64,000 nt of DNA from Pontibacter korlensis (GTDB lineage: Bacteria; Bacteroidota; Bacteroidia; Cytophagales; Hymenobacteraceae). The stretch is taken from positions 2,501,001 through 2,565,000 of the forward strand of contig NZ_CP009621.1 in NCBI RefSeq assembly GCF_000973725.1, written 5' to 3'. Shown one piece after another: positions 47,782 to 56,758 of this stretch. A model generated the notes under the pieces. It saw only the letters and a list, made by a program, of their open reading frames with translations. It had not been told where the DNA came from and ran no database searches. Position numbers and translations under genes: made by a program. Position 1 is the stretch's first letter. Every line of letters begins with the position of its first letter.

Positions 47782-48503
47782 GATATTCGCTTACTTTTTA
47801 AAAGCTTGGCATTGATCATTTCCAGGAATGTTGCTCGGTAACTTGGGCCTAGCGATACAGAGTTTTCATTGGACAACATAATCTGGTTGCCCTCTACCGA
47901 TTTTACTTTAGCATTGTTTACGATAAAAGATTTATGCACTCTGGTGAAGTCTGCTGTCGGCAGGTGCTCCTCAATTTCTTTCATGCTTAAGTAGGTGGTC
48001 AGCCTTTCGGAAGAAGTTTGAATACGCACATAATTTTGCATGGCTTCTACATAGACGATATCCTCAATGCTGACTTTTACGAATTTTCCTTTCACATCTG
48101 CCTTGATGAAGAAGTAGGCATCTTCTTGCTTCTTCGCTTTAGGTTTCAAGGATTCCTTCACCTTTGCTACAGCACGTAGAAACCGTTCATAAGAGATAGG
48201 CTTAAGCAGGTAATCTACTGCATTCTTCTCAAAAGCCTGAAATGCATAATCAGGGTAGGCTGTCGTGAAAACCACCGTGGTACAACTGTTGATCAGCCCT
48301 GCCAGGTCTACACCTGAAAGCTGTGGCATATCTACATCCAGAAATGTAATGTCTGCCGATACTTTGCCCGAGGTAATAGTGTCGAGGGCATGCAGCGGGT
48401 TCTCTTCCGATCCCACTAATTTAAGCCCAGGCGTGTTCTGTATATAGCGTGAGAGTACATCAATTGCGTGCTGCTCATCGTCCACTACGTAGCAAGTTGT
48501 CAT
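47778..48503 (-). CDS. LytTR-family response regulator
   Basis: The protein has 241 residues. The receiver domain has the acidic pair (VVDDEQ), the phospho-acceptor Asp56 in TFLDVDMPQLSG, Thr in FTTAYPDYAF and Lys in YLLKPISYERF. The C-terminal LytTR DNA-binding domain (about 130-235) has IVYVEAMQNYVRIQT and FTRVHKSFIVN. Its stop overlaps the convergent outer-membrane protein stop by three bases, leaving no room for a terminator. It overlaps the kinase gene by 4 bases. Confidence 0.94.
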   Translation of the reverse strand: MTTCYVVDDEQHAIDVLSRYIQNTPGLKLVGSEENPLHALDTITSGKVSADITFLDVDMPQLSGVDLAGLINSCTTVVFTTAYPDYAFQAFEKNAVDYLLKPISYERFLRAVAKVKESLKPKAKKQEDAYFFIKADVKGKFVKVSIEDIVYVEAMQNYVRIQTSSERLTTYLSMKEIEEHLPTADFTRVHKSFIVNNAKVKSVEGNQIMLSNENSVSLGPSYRATFLEMINAKLLKSKRIS

Positions 48504-49558
48504 GTCAGGTTAATTTTTAGACTAAGGCGGTGATGCTGATCGTCTTCTTGTATAGCTAAGGTATAGTCGTTTTCGGTGTAATATTGGGTGAGCCTGGTTT
48601 TGGCATTCTGTATTCCTATGCCATGCCCACGAGCAGCATGATGTTTGCGCTTTTTATTGTTAGTACTGAAATAGAGTTGATTCTGGATACTAGAAACCAG
48701 GATTTGTGCGGCTTGCGACGGATCGGTTAAGTCGCCATGTTTGAAAATATTCTCCACAAAGGTGAGCAAAAGTAGCGGTGGAATTCTGCCTTGCAGTTGG
48801 CCACAGCACTTCATCTGCAACTGAAGCGGATAGCTGAATCTAAGTTGGTTAAGGGCAATGTATCGTTCAATGTGCTCCACCTCATTTTTGAGGTCGGTTT
48901 TGCCGTCCTCTTGCACCCGCTGGAGCGCATAATGCATAACTTCAGAGAGTAGCAAAACACCCTTAGATGCCTTGGGAGACACATCTTGCACGGAGTTATA
49001 AATAAAATTGAGCGTGTTGAAAAGTAGGTGGGGACTAACCTGTGCTTGGTGCAATGCATTCTGTGAGCGAGCAAGTCCTTTGGTAAGTTCTGCCTTCTCT
49101 CGTTCGGCCTGCAGGCGTTGTAGCTCTATTTTATTGATGTGTTTGGTGTTCTTGATTGTTTGGCGAGTAAACCAATAGGCTGTACTAAACCCCAGAAAAT
49201 AGATACACCTCCAGGTTGCTCGCAGTAAAAACACCCTGTTTATACTAAAGGACTCAGGCTCATCGCGAAATAAATTAATAACGCTTTCCAGACCAACCTG
49301 AATGGTAATGTATCCGGCTACGATTGCTGGAACGAGTAAAGGAAGCAATAGGAGTTGTTTATGCTTAACGGTATACTGCAGCACTACATGGGCGAAGAAA
49401 TAAAACAGACAAATATTAAGCGTATACCAACAGGTCCATTCCCACCAAGCAGTCGTAGTCGGACTGATGAGTTCGACAAGTAACACTTCATATGTAATAA
49501 ATGCTGCCCAGGCAAGTATGTGATATAGAATAGTGCGGTATGAAGTGCTAATCGGCAT
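48500..49558 (-). CDS. LytS-type sensor histidine kinase
   Basis: The protein has 352 residues. Four membrane segments (about 12-28, 43-65, 75-97, 112-130) form a 4TM-type sensor. They are followed by a coiled coil and the His_kinase (PF06580) core with the His box QVSPHLLFNTLNFIYNS, PLLLLTFVENIFKHG (N-box) and GHGIGIQNAKTRL (G-box). It heads the operon with the LytTR regulator, the typical two-gene arrangement of Bacteroidota. The signal is unknown. Confidence 0.93.
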   Translation of the reverse strand: MPISTSYRTILYHILAWAAFITYEVLLVELISPTTTAWWEWTCWYTLNICLFYFFAHVVLQYTVKHKQLLLLPLLVPAIVAGYITIQVGLESVINLFRDEPESFSINRVFLLRATWRCIYFLGFSTAYWFTRQTIKNTKHINKIELQRLQAEREKAELTKGLARSQNALHQAQVSPHLLFNTLNFIYNSVQDVSPKASKGVLLLSEVMHYALQRVQEDGKTDLKNEVEHIERYIALNQLRFSYPLQLQMKCCGQLQGRIPPLLLLTFVENIFKHGDLTDPSQAAQILVSSIQNQLYFSTNNKKRKHHAARGHGIGIQNAKTRLTQYYTENDYTLAIQEDDQHHRLSLKINLT

Positions 49559-50095
49559 GTATAAAACAACACATTACTTTCTAAAGTCGCAACACGTTTC
49601 GTCTACAGCAAAAGCTCATTGGTATAAATTTTTTCTCTTATGGGGAAAAGCTTTTTACCTTAACAAGGTGAGTTTTAATTAAAGTTTAAAGGGAGAATAA
49701 GTAGTAGCCTTTGATAATTTATATTGACTTTTGCTCCAAGCGCTAATTGAAAACAAACTTAAGAAAAGGCTATTACTTGTTTCCTTGATGCTTATTGAAG
49801 AAGTAAAAGGAGCTGCAATATTATCAAGGGTTGTATCCTAGTAGCATGGTAAAGTGGCTATTCAGGTAGTAATCCTGCCCTTATGTTAGAGGAGTTAGCA
49901 TACCTTCTAATCTGCGGCCACGTACATCAGTTGTCGTTATAAAGTGGCCGATTCATCAAGATGATAAGTGGTTGATCTATACTAAGGCTGCGGTTACAGG
50001 AGGTAAAGCTTACATTGACAGTAATATATTACTATATTAGTATTGTTGCCAATCATGTTGCTATTCAATTCACTGTCACCTCATTCGCAATTGCT
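49559..50095. other. Intergenic region between divergent kinase and lipoprotein genes
   Basis: No gene is visible in this stretch. It is AT-rich next to the kinase start and more balanced from about 49800. It must hold the divergent promoters, but I could not find an exact TTTG/TAnnTTTG pair. Confidence 0.5.
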
Positions 50096-51202
50096 ATGTT
50101 AACGAAGAAATGCTTCTTACCCTCTAAGATTCTGCTGTTCCTACTATGTCTTTCTTTTCTTATTTCTTCCTGCAAAAAGGATATGGAAGAAGTAGAGCCT
50201 GCCCCTCTCCCTGCCTGGCAATTGCATAACCAGTTTCTGCACGACTCAAAGTTTATCACGAACATTTATGCTGACGGGGATAAGCTGCATGTGCTCGGAA
50301 TTAGCCTAGTCTCTACTATTTCTCAAGCTGGCCCTAATGAAAGAGTAGAGCATTACGTGCATTCGTTCGATGATGTGACAAGGCACAGGTTCCCGCTTAA
50401 CGGGCAAGTAGTGCTTGGTAGAAGAGGTAATTTTCTGTTAGCTAAGCCTTTAAAGAACCCGGTAACTTTGTGGACTGATGTTTATATGGACATGAAGGAG
50501 GCAGACCCTACATTCAATAGTTTTAGTTCAGTTATGTCTTACACGAACGAACCATTTGGATTATCTGAAAACAATGTTGTGCTAGTACCATACTTTGTGA
50601 GTGGTGCTCCTCAAAATAAACTATTGTTAATGAAGTTGTCAGTTGAACCTAATATGCATGGGAATGATGAGGTAAAGGTTATCGAAAGGAAGGTGCTAGA
50701 TTTTCTACCAGAGGGGTTTTATGTAGAGCACATTAAAACTTTAGGGAATTACTTCTATGTATCTACAGGTGGTGGCATCACTAAAGTATCGGAAGAAGGA
50801 GAAGTGGAGGGTTTTGTTAATGAGGAGTCTTTGGAATCTATGTTCGTGCATAAGGGAAATCATTATGCCATTACTTATCGCGGAAGCTTCAATAAGTGTT
50901 CGCTTCATAAGTCTTCCACAAACGGTAAAGATTGGACCTTTGTAAGTGAGTTAAATCATAACGCAGGATTTCTAAATTACCATATTGTAAGTGATAGTCT
51001 ACTGGTAGGAAGCTACAGAAGTCAGATATTTGAGATAGATGTAGATAACTCTTTTTATATAAGAGAACTAGAGAATGAAGGGTTAGCCGGCAACTACATT
51101 ACTGCTATAAAAAAGGTAGATGACTTGATATATGTAGCAACCCATTCCGGGCTGTTTAGCAAAAGTTTGGAGGATGTAGTAGTATACAAAGAGGTAGAGT
51201 AA
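50096..51202 (+). CDS. Lipoprotein of unknown function, possible beta-propeller
   Basis: The protein has 368 residues from the ATG at 50096, chosen because it gives a lipoprotein signal (FLISSC, Cys26, followed by Lys-Lys-Asp). The frame opens at 50015 but the added residues carry no signal. The body contains repeated blocks of about 45-50 residues with a hydrophobic strand, a polar turn and Thr/Gly ends (GNYFYVSTGGGITKVSEEGE, DDLIYVATHSGLFSKS), resembling a beta-propeller of sensor type. No family name can be given. It is monocistronic and divergent from the LytS kinase. Confidence 0.65.
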   Translation: MLTKKCFLPSKILLFLLCLSFLISSCKKDMEEVEPAPLPAWQLHNQFLHDSKFITNIYADGDKLHVLGISLVSTISQAGPNERVEHYVHSFDDVTRHRFPLNGQVVLGRRGNFLLAKPLKNPVTLWTDVYMDMKEADPTFNSFSSVMSYTNEPFGLSENNVVLVPYFVSGAPQNKLLLMKLSVEPNMHGNDEVKVIERKVLDFLPEGFYVEHIKTLGNYFYVSTGGGITKVSEEGEVEGFVNEESLESMFVHKGNHYAITYRGSFNKCSLHKSSTNGKDWTFVSELNHNAGFLNYHIVSDSLLVGSYRSQIFEIDVDNSFYIRELENEGLAGNYITAIKKVDDLIYVATHSGLFSKSLEDVVVYKEVE

Positions 51203-51292
51203 CGAGCATCAGCACTCCTTTACAAATAACGGTAAGTTATCCGGAAGAGTCATCATAAATTTGTGTCATCCATAATTACGGTGCTGTCCATA

Positions 51293-51751
51293 TTACGGCT
51301 TTTGCTGCTCAATCTTACTATGCGTCTCTAAGTATACCGGAAGCGCAGCTGAACCATACCAGGGGTAAAGTTCCACCTCAAAAACCTTGGCCCTTACAGC
51401 TGGGTCAGTCTCCACCAGCTTCTGAGCTTCTTCTACTGTCTTTACATCAAGTATAAAAATGCCGCGGTAGTTCTTTTCGTTCTTACCAAGTGGCCCGGCT
51501 ACAATCAGTTTCCCCTCTTTTGCCAGTTTGCCAATGTTCTCCATATGCCCACGGAAATACTCGTTTAGCTTTTGCTTGTCGGTAGTGGTGTTAGAGCCGG
51601 TTTTAAGTATAGCCAGCACATAAGATTTCATTCCATAGGCATCAGCACCTAATGAGTCAGCCAGGGCCTTATCGTAACTTGGAGATTGAGCCTGAGCATT
51701 TGCCGCAAAGCTGAAACAACAAAGTACAGCAAGAGCGAATAGGTTTTTCAC
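51293..51751 (-). CDS. YciI-like protein with signal peptide
   Basis: The protein has 152 residues with a signal peptide (FSFAANAQAQ, cleavage near residue 22). The rest is a YCII-type ferredoxin-like fold: MKSYVLAILKTGSNTTTDKQ, MENIGKLAKEGKLIVAGPLG and RGIFILDVKTVEEAQKLVETDPAV, with the Asp and His positions typical of the family. Most YciI proteins are cytoplasmic; export of this one is unusual but seen in Bacteroidota. The substrate is unknown. Confidence 0.85.
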   Translation of the reverse strand: MKNLFALAVLCCFSFAANAQAQSPSYDKALADSLGADAYGMKSYVLAILKTGSNTTTDKQKLNEYFRGHMENIGKLAKEGKLIVAGPLGKNEKNYRGIFILDVKTVEEAQKLVETDPAVRAKVFEVELYPWYGSAALPVYLETHSKIEQQKP

Positions 51752-51778
51752 ACGTCTAAGTCAGAAGGTAAAAGGCTC

Positions 51779-51823
51779 TAAAGTAAAATGCTGGATTACG
51801 AAAGCGTGTTCATAATCCAGCAT
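51779..51823 (-). terminator. Terminator of hldD
   Basis: ATGCTGGATTA (51788-51798) pairs perfectly with TAATCCAGCAT (51813-51823). On the minus strand the stem is followed by TTTTACTTTAG. Confidence 0.75.
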
Positions 51824-51849
51824 CTAATTTATCATTCAAAGAACTGATG

Positions 51850-52815
51850 TTAGTAATACTTCTCTTCCATCAGGTAATTCTGTACATAATCATTCACGCC
51901 TTCCTCAAGAGTATAAAATGGCTTATCATACCCGATAGAGCGCAACTTGCTCATGTTGGCCTCCGTGAAGTACTGGTAGTTGGCGCGCAGGTTCTCCGGG
52001 GTATCCATAAAGTCAATATTTGGCTCTATGCCCATGGCTTCGAAGGTATTTAGCGCCAGCGCCATGAAGGTACGGGCCTGGCCGGAGCCAAGATTATAGA
52101 TGCCAGAGTTCTTGCGGTGATGCATCAGGAACATACATACATCCACCACATCCTTTACATAGACAAAATCGCGCATCTGCTCACCATCTGCATAATCAGG
52201 ATTGTGCGAGCGGAACAGCTTCATGCTGCCATGATCCTTTATCTGGTTATAGGCATGGAAAATAACGGAAGCCATTTTACCCTTATGATACTCGTTAGGG
52301 CCATATACGTTAAAGAATTTCAGTCCTGCCCAAAAGAAAGGCTTGGCTGTTTGCTCCAGTGCCCAGATATCAAAATCGTTTTTAGACTCGCCGTAAGGGT
52401 TGAGCGGTTTTAGCAACGGAATGGTGGCTTCATTATCGTCGTAGCCCAAGGTGCCTGAGCCATAAGTGGCAGCCGAAGAAGCGTACACCAGCGGAATCTG
52501 GTATTCAGCACAGGCGTTCCACATTTGCTTGGAGTAATTCAGGTTCAGCAGGTCGAACACGTCCTTGTTGAACTCGGTAGTGTCGGTGCGGGCGCCCAGG
52601 TGGAAGATAAACTCGACATCCTCATAGTGCTCATCCAGCCACTCAAAGAAGTTATCGCGGTCTACGAACTCCTTTATTTTCTTCCCTTTCAGGTTATCTT
52701 CCTTCTTGGCAACGGAAAAATTATCCACCACCACTATATCATTGAAATTGTCCTGGTTCAGCCTGCTTACGAGGCAGCTGGCGATGAAACCAGCGGCACC
52801 TGTTACTACTATCAT
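51850..52815 (-). CDS. hldD: ADP-L-glycero-D-manno-heptose 6-epimerase
   Basis: The protein has 321 residues. It starts with the Rossmann motif VVTGAAGFIAS and the NADP-type second strand DIVVVDNFSVAKKEDNL. The catalytic region shows YASSAATYG and Tyr-Gly-Glu-Ser-Lys (PYGESKNDF). The product converts ADP-D,D-heptose to ADP-L,D-heptose for the inner core of lipopolysaccharide. The third position of the usual GxxGxxG motif is followed by Ala instead of Gly (GFIAS), a mild variant. Other heptose pathway genes are not in the window. Confidence 0.93.
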   Translation of the reverse strand: MIVVTGAAGFIASCLVSRLNQDNFNDIVVVDNFSVAKKEDNLKGKKIKEFVDRDNFFEWLDEHYEDVEFIFHLGARTDTTEFNKDVFDLLNLNYSKQMWNACAEYQIPLVYASSAATYGSGTLGYDDNEATIPLLKPLNPYGESKNDFDIWALEQTAKPFFWAGLKFFNVYGPNEYHKGKMASVIFHAYNQIKDHGSMKLFRSHNPDYADGEQMRDFVYVKDVVDVCMFLMHHRKNSGIYNLGSGQARTFMALALNTFEAMGIEPNIDFMDTPENLRANYQYFTEANMSKLRSIGYDKPFYTLEEGVNDYVQNYLMEEKYY

Positions 52816-52896
52816 GTTTCTTTGTTAAGCCTGTATCTAAAATTGCGTTAAATTTACGAAAATAAACTGAGCCACCTGCGCCAACCCAACTATACC

Positions 52897-53790
52897 TTGA
52901 GACAAGCCAGACTTATACTACATACCCTACTTTGCCTGCTCCTGTTGTCTTGCAATGAGCAAGAGAAACAAACGCAGGAGGAAGAACTGATACTAAAAGA
53001 CGACCTGGGGCGTGAACTGAAGCTGCAGCAAAAGCCTGAACGGGTGTTCTCCTTTGCCTCTTCCATGACAGAGATGCTCTTTGCCGTTCTCGACACCAGT
53101 ACCATTGTTGCCCGCACCCCAAATTGCGATTACCCTGCCGCTGCTCTCGAGAAGCCAGTAGTAAATAACTACCCGGTTGATTATGAGCAGGTGCTGGCGC
53201 TTAAACCAGATCTTGTTTTCACCGTGGAAGGCATCACTCCACTGGAGGTGGCAGAGCGCTTACAGCAGTTAGGTGTACCGGTGTATTACCAGAAGTATAG
53301 GTCTGTAGAGGATATTTTTACTGGATTGGAAGACATTGGCCGAATTATGGGTCGTGAGCAACAGGCTAAGCAGCTCACTGATTCGCTACGTCAGGAAGTA
53401 GCACAGATAAATCAGCGGCATCAACAGCAAAATGCTCCGCAGCAGGTATTAGCTATCACCTGGACCGATCCAATTTATGTGCATGGGCAGAACACGATCT
53501 TTACAGATAAGCTCCACATACTTGGTGCCGAGAATGCTGTGAAAGAAGTATTCGAGCAGCCATATCCTGCGCTTACCCGCGAGTATATTCTAAAGCTTAA
53601 CCCATCTGTTTTATTAGGTGGAACAAAAGAGGAGCTTGAGGAAAAGTTCTTCAACTTATACCCAGAGCTCCGCAGGATAGAGGCTTACCAAAATAACCGC
53701 ATTTACGAACCAACAGATAACCTGATGTCGCGGCCTAGCCCAAGGGTGGTGGAGTCGTTGCGGGAACTGGAGGGCTTCCTGTACCCATGA
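52897..53790 (+). CDS. ABC transporter substrate-binding lipoprotein (BtuF/FepB type)
   Basis: The protein has 297 residues starting at a TTG (52897), chosen because it directly gives a lipoprotein signal (LLLLSC, Cys19). The fold is a class III helical-backbone metal receptor: LGRELKLQQKPERVFSFASS, DYEQVLALKPDLVF and the central helix. BtuF-type proteins bind vitamin B12 or iron-siderophore/heme complexes. The ligand cannot be decided. It overlaps the permease gene by 4 bases (ATGA), so the two form a unit. Confidence 0.87.
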   Translation: MRQARLILHTLLCLLLLSCNEQEKQTQEEELILKDDLGRELKLQQKPERVFSFASSMTEMLFAVLDTSTIVARTPNCDYPAAALEKPVVNNYPVDYEQVLALKPDLVFTVEGITPLEVAERLQQLGVPVYYQKYRSVEDIFTGLEDIGRIMGREQQAKQLTDSLRQEVAQINQRHQQQNAPQQVLAITWTDPIYVHGQNTIFTDKLHILGAENAVKEVFEQPYPALTREYILKLNPSVLLGGTKEELEEKFFNLYPELRRIEAYQNNRIYEPTDNLMSRPSPRVVESLRELEGFLYP

Positions 53791-54800
53791 TGTTGCGGCG
53801 CAGCTTATACTTTATACTTGCTCTACTGTTGATTTTGATGGTAGGGGTACTGGGGCTTCAGGTAGGTTCTTTCGATACCGACACGGCAGCCATCTTTAAT
53901 GCGCTGTTTAACTATGACTCTTCCAACACTACTCACTTTGCCATACTTCATCTGCGTCTGCCCCGGCTTATACTTGCTTTGGTAGTAGGTGCCTCCTTAG
54001 CTTTTTGTGGTTACCTCATGCAGGCTATGGTTAACAATGGCCTGGCTGATCCCTATCTGCTGGGTACAGCCTCGGGCGCTTCTTTAGGAGCTGTCATCGT
54101 TTTCTTTGGCTTTGTACCTATAGCAGTGGCCGGAGTTTACTTGCCACCGGTGTTTGCTTTGGCAGGTGCTTTTTTGGTAACGTTGGTGGTTGTGATGCTC
54201 GGGTACAGAAAAAGACAGATCATCCCTGCTCAGTTACTGTTAGCTGGTATTGCCCTTAGTTCTCTGGTAACTGCCCTTGTGGGCCTGCTCACTTTCCTTT
54301 CCGACTCGGAGGGGAAGCTGAGATCTGTCGTGTTCTGGTCGATGGGGAGCTTTGAGCGAGCCAGCTGGGACATGGTGCCATATCCGGCGGCAGCTCTGTT
54401 AGGGGCATTGTTGCTGTTTGCATTCTACCAAAAGCAGCTGAACATACTTTTGCTGGGCGAAGAGCGGGCACAGGCACTAGGTATACAAGTAGCGCAGACC
54501 CGCTGGGTTATACTGGGAACGGTATCGGTGGTAACAGGCTTCGCTGTGGCCACTTCCGGCCCCATAGGTTTTGTAGGACTGATCATACCGCATGTTACAC
54601 GAGGTTTACTGGGAGCAACAGGCCGCTCTAACCTACTTTTATGTGCCTTTATAGGAGGTCTCTTCATGCTCTTGTGCGATTTGCTTTCCAGAATAATTTA
54701 TCCGCCTGCCGGACTGCCAATAGGAATTATTACTTCGTTCTTTGGTGTTCCTTTCTTTGTATATTTGCTGTTCAAAAAGAATTACAATTTTAAAGGATAA
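53787..54800 (+). CDS. FecCD-family ABC transporter permease
   Basis: The protein has 337 residues and about ten membrane helices. Typical FecCD/BtuC blocks are visible: LRLPRLILALVVGASLAFCGYLMQ, NNGLADPYLLGTASGASLGA, ATSGPIGFVGLIIPHVTR and PAGLPIGIITSFFGVPFFVYLL. It imports B12, heme or iron siderophores with the lipoprotein just upstream. The ATPase is not encoded nearby: the next gene is QueD-like and starts on the base after the permease stop. Confidence 0.92.
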   Translation: MMLRRSLYFILALLLILMVGVLGLQVGSFDTDTAAIFNALFNYDSSNTTHFAILHLRLPRLILALVVGASLAFCGYLMQAMVNNGLADPYLLGTASGASLGAVIVFFGFVPIAVAGVYLPPVFALAGAFLVTLVVVMLGYRKRQIIPAQLLLAGIALSSLVTALVGLLTFLSDSEGKLRSVVFWSMGSFERASWDMVPYPAAALLGALLLFAFYQKQLNILLLGEERAQALGIQVAQTRWVILGTVSVVTGFAVATSGPIGFVGLIIPHVTRGLLGATGRSNLLLCAFIGGLFMLLCDLLSRIIYPPAGLPIGIITSFFGVPFFVYLLFKKNYNFKG

Positions 54801-55223
54801 ATGATTTACGTTAGCAGGTTAGAGCACTTCAATGCAGCTCATAAGCTATTCAACCCGAACTGGTCGTTGGCAAAGAACAAGGAGGTTTTCGGGCCATGTG
54901 CCAACACTAACTGGCATGGGCACAATTACGAGCTGATCGTGACGGTGAAAGGAATGCCTGATCCGGACACAGGTTTTGTGATCGACCTGAAAAAACTCAG
55001 TACTCTTATTCGTACGCACATCATTGCTAAGGTTGACCACAAGAACCTGAACCTGGATGTTGCTTTTATGGAGGATAAGCTGGCCAGCACAGAGAACCTG
55101 ATCGTGGAGTTCTGGAAAATTCTGGAGCCACGCGTAAAGGAGATCTCCAATAACAACGCGAGTTTGCACAGCCTGAAGCTGTACGAAACCCCGCGCAACT
55201 ATGTAGAGTACTTCGGAGAATAA
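54801..55223 (+). CDS. queD: 6-carboxytetrahydropterin synthase (QueD-like)
   Basis: The protein has 140 residues. The zinc ligands are His14 (FNAAHKL), His39 and His41 (NWHGHNY); the catalytic Cys33 is in VFGPCANTNWHGHNY. A later HKNLN and a Glu near the end (KLYETPRNY) complete the PTPS/QueD fold. It makes carboxytetrahydropterin for queuosine or, in PTPS relatives, pyruvoyltetrahydropterin. The ATG immediately follows the permease stop, so the three genes appear co-transcribed. Confidence 0.9.
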   Translation: MIYVSRLEHFNAAHKLFNPNWSLAKNKEVFGPCANTNWHGHNYELIVTVKGMPDPDTGFVIDLKKLSTLIRTHIIAKVDHKNLNLDVAFMEDKLASTENLIVEFWKILEPRVKEISNNNASLHSLKLYETPRNYVEYFGE

Positions 55224-55275
55224 ACAAGGGATCAGCGGCGTTCCATACTTGACCAGCTCCAAAAGAACCCACACC

Positions 55276-56397
55276 ATGAAATATTACATCATAGCCGGAG
55301 AGCGATCCGGCGACCTGCACGCATCTAACCTCATCAAACAGCTCCGTAAGCAAGATCCGGAAGCACAGATCAGAGGCTGGGGCGGTGATATGATGCAAAA
55401 TGCCGGTATGGATCTGGTGCGTCATTACCAGGAGATGGCGTTTATGGGATTCGCCGAAGTTTTTAAAAGCCTGCGCAAGATCCTTGGTTTTCTAAGTGAG
55501 GCAAAAGCAGATATAAAGCAGTATCAACCAGATGTAGTAATATTGGTAGACTATGCTGGCTTTAATATGCGTATTGCCCGTTTCGCCAAAAAGCAGGGGC
55601 TAAAAGTATTTTACTACATTTCTCCCAAAGTCTGGGCTTGGAACCAGGGGCGTGTGCACGGAATTAAAAAAGTGGTGGACCGTATGTTCGTCATCATGCC
55701 TTTTGAGGAGGATTTCTACGGCAGGTTCGACTACAAAGTAGATTATGTGGGCAACCCTGTGAATGACTCTGTGACAGATCATGTACCTTCTGCCGATTTC
55801 AGGACAAGAAACAAACTCTACAACAACAAGCCCATCATTGCTATACTGCCGGGCAGCCGCAGGCAAGAGATCGAGAACATGCTGCATGTCATGCTTAGTG
55901 TTCTACCTAACTTCCGGGATTTTCAGTTTGTAGTGGCAGGCGTTAGCAACTTCTCTAAAGAGTATTACGAGCAGTATAATAAAGACTCCAACATTAAGAT
56001 AGTTTACGACCAGACTTACGACTTGCTGTCGCATTCCAAAGCTGCGCTTGTAACATCAGGTACAGCAACCCTGGAAACTGCTCTGTTTGGGGTTCCGCAA
56101 GTAGTTTGTTATAAGACTAGTGCTATCTCCTACACCATTGGTAAGATGGTAATCAAGGTACCTTATATCTCGCTGGTAAATCTTATTGCTGATAAACCTG
56201 TGGTAACCGAGCTTATTCAGGATGATTTTACGGCTAAGCAGATTGTGGCTGAGCTAAAGCGGGTGCTGTTTGATAAGCATTTTATGCAGAAGCAGCAGGA
56301 GGGGTATGCACTCGTAAGAAAAAAGATCGGAGAGTTCAGAACAGCGGAACGTGCTGCCCAGCTGATGGTGGGTTATCTAAAGGCAGAAAAGGTTTAA
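55276..56397 (+). CDS. lpxB: Lipid-A-disaccharide synthase
   Basis: The protein has 373 residues from the ATG at 55276. An upstream TTG (55249) is possible but adds no conserved residues. The start MKYYIIAGERSGDLHASNL is characteristic of the GT19 family. Further motifs are ISPKVWAWNQGRVHGIKK, PGSRRQEIEN and VTSGTATLETALFGVPQVV. The enzyme joins UDP-2,3-diacylglucosamine with lipid X to form the lipid A disaccharide at the inner membrane. It follows queD by 52 bases. Confidence 0.95.
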   Translation: MKYYIIAGERSGDLHASNLIKQLRKQDPEAQIRGWGGDMMQNAGMDLVRHYQEMAFMGFAEVFKSLRKILGFLSEAKADIKQYQPDVVILVDYAGFNMRIARFAKKQGLKVFYYISPKVWAWNQGRVHGIKKVVDRMFVIMPFEEDFYGRFDYKVDYVGNPVNDSVTDHVPSADFRTRNKLYNNKPIIAILPGSRRQEIENMLHVMLSVLPNFRDFQFVVAGVSNFSKEYYEQYNKDSNIKIVYDQTYDLLSHSKAALVTSGTATLETALFGVPQVVCYKTSAISYTIGKMVIKVPYISLVNLIADKPVVTELIQDDFTAKQIVAELKRVLFDKHFMQKQQEGYALVRKKIGEFRTAERAAQLMVGYLKAEKV

Positions 56398-56758
56398 AGG
56401 CCGCATAGTTCCTTTCCCTCTAACATTCACCACATAGTATCATAGTGGTTAGTTTCTGGCTATACTAACATCCCGTATGGTACTGTACCTTCTACAGATT
56501 GAAGCACTGGCAGGGAAGTCTCCTATATCTAAATTCTAACTTACGTAAAGTTTATAAGAGACCACCACTGATTGCCTTAGGACTTTCAGGTTTGATAATA
56601 TCCATACAGCTGAAATGTGCTACTTCTACAGAAAACTCTTTAGCAGAAGAATTGAATGCTGATTCATTATAGTGCTTTGTAGTTTTATCACTAGAGCATG
56701 TACAACAAAAAAGGGAGCCTGAATGGGGCTCCCTTTTTTGTATAATTGTTTTATTGCC
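56398..56758. other. Intergenic region between convergent lpxB and clpX
   Basis: It holds no gene. The bidirectional terminator at 56705-56741 is close to the clpX stop. Between 56398 and 56700 I see nothing convincing. Confidence 0.6.
56705..56741. terminator. Bidirectional terminator near clpX
   Basis: A perfect 15-bp stem (56705-56719 with 56727-56741) has A-rich and T-rich ends, so it can act in both directions. It lies just past the clpX stop. Confidence 0.92.
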
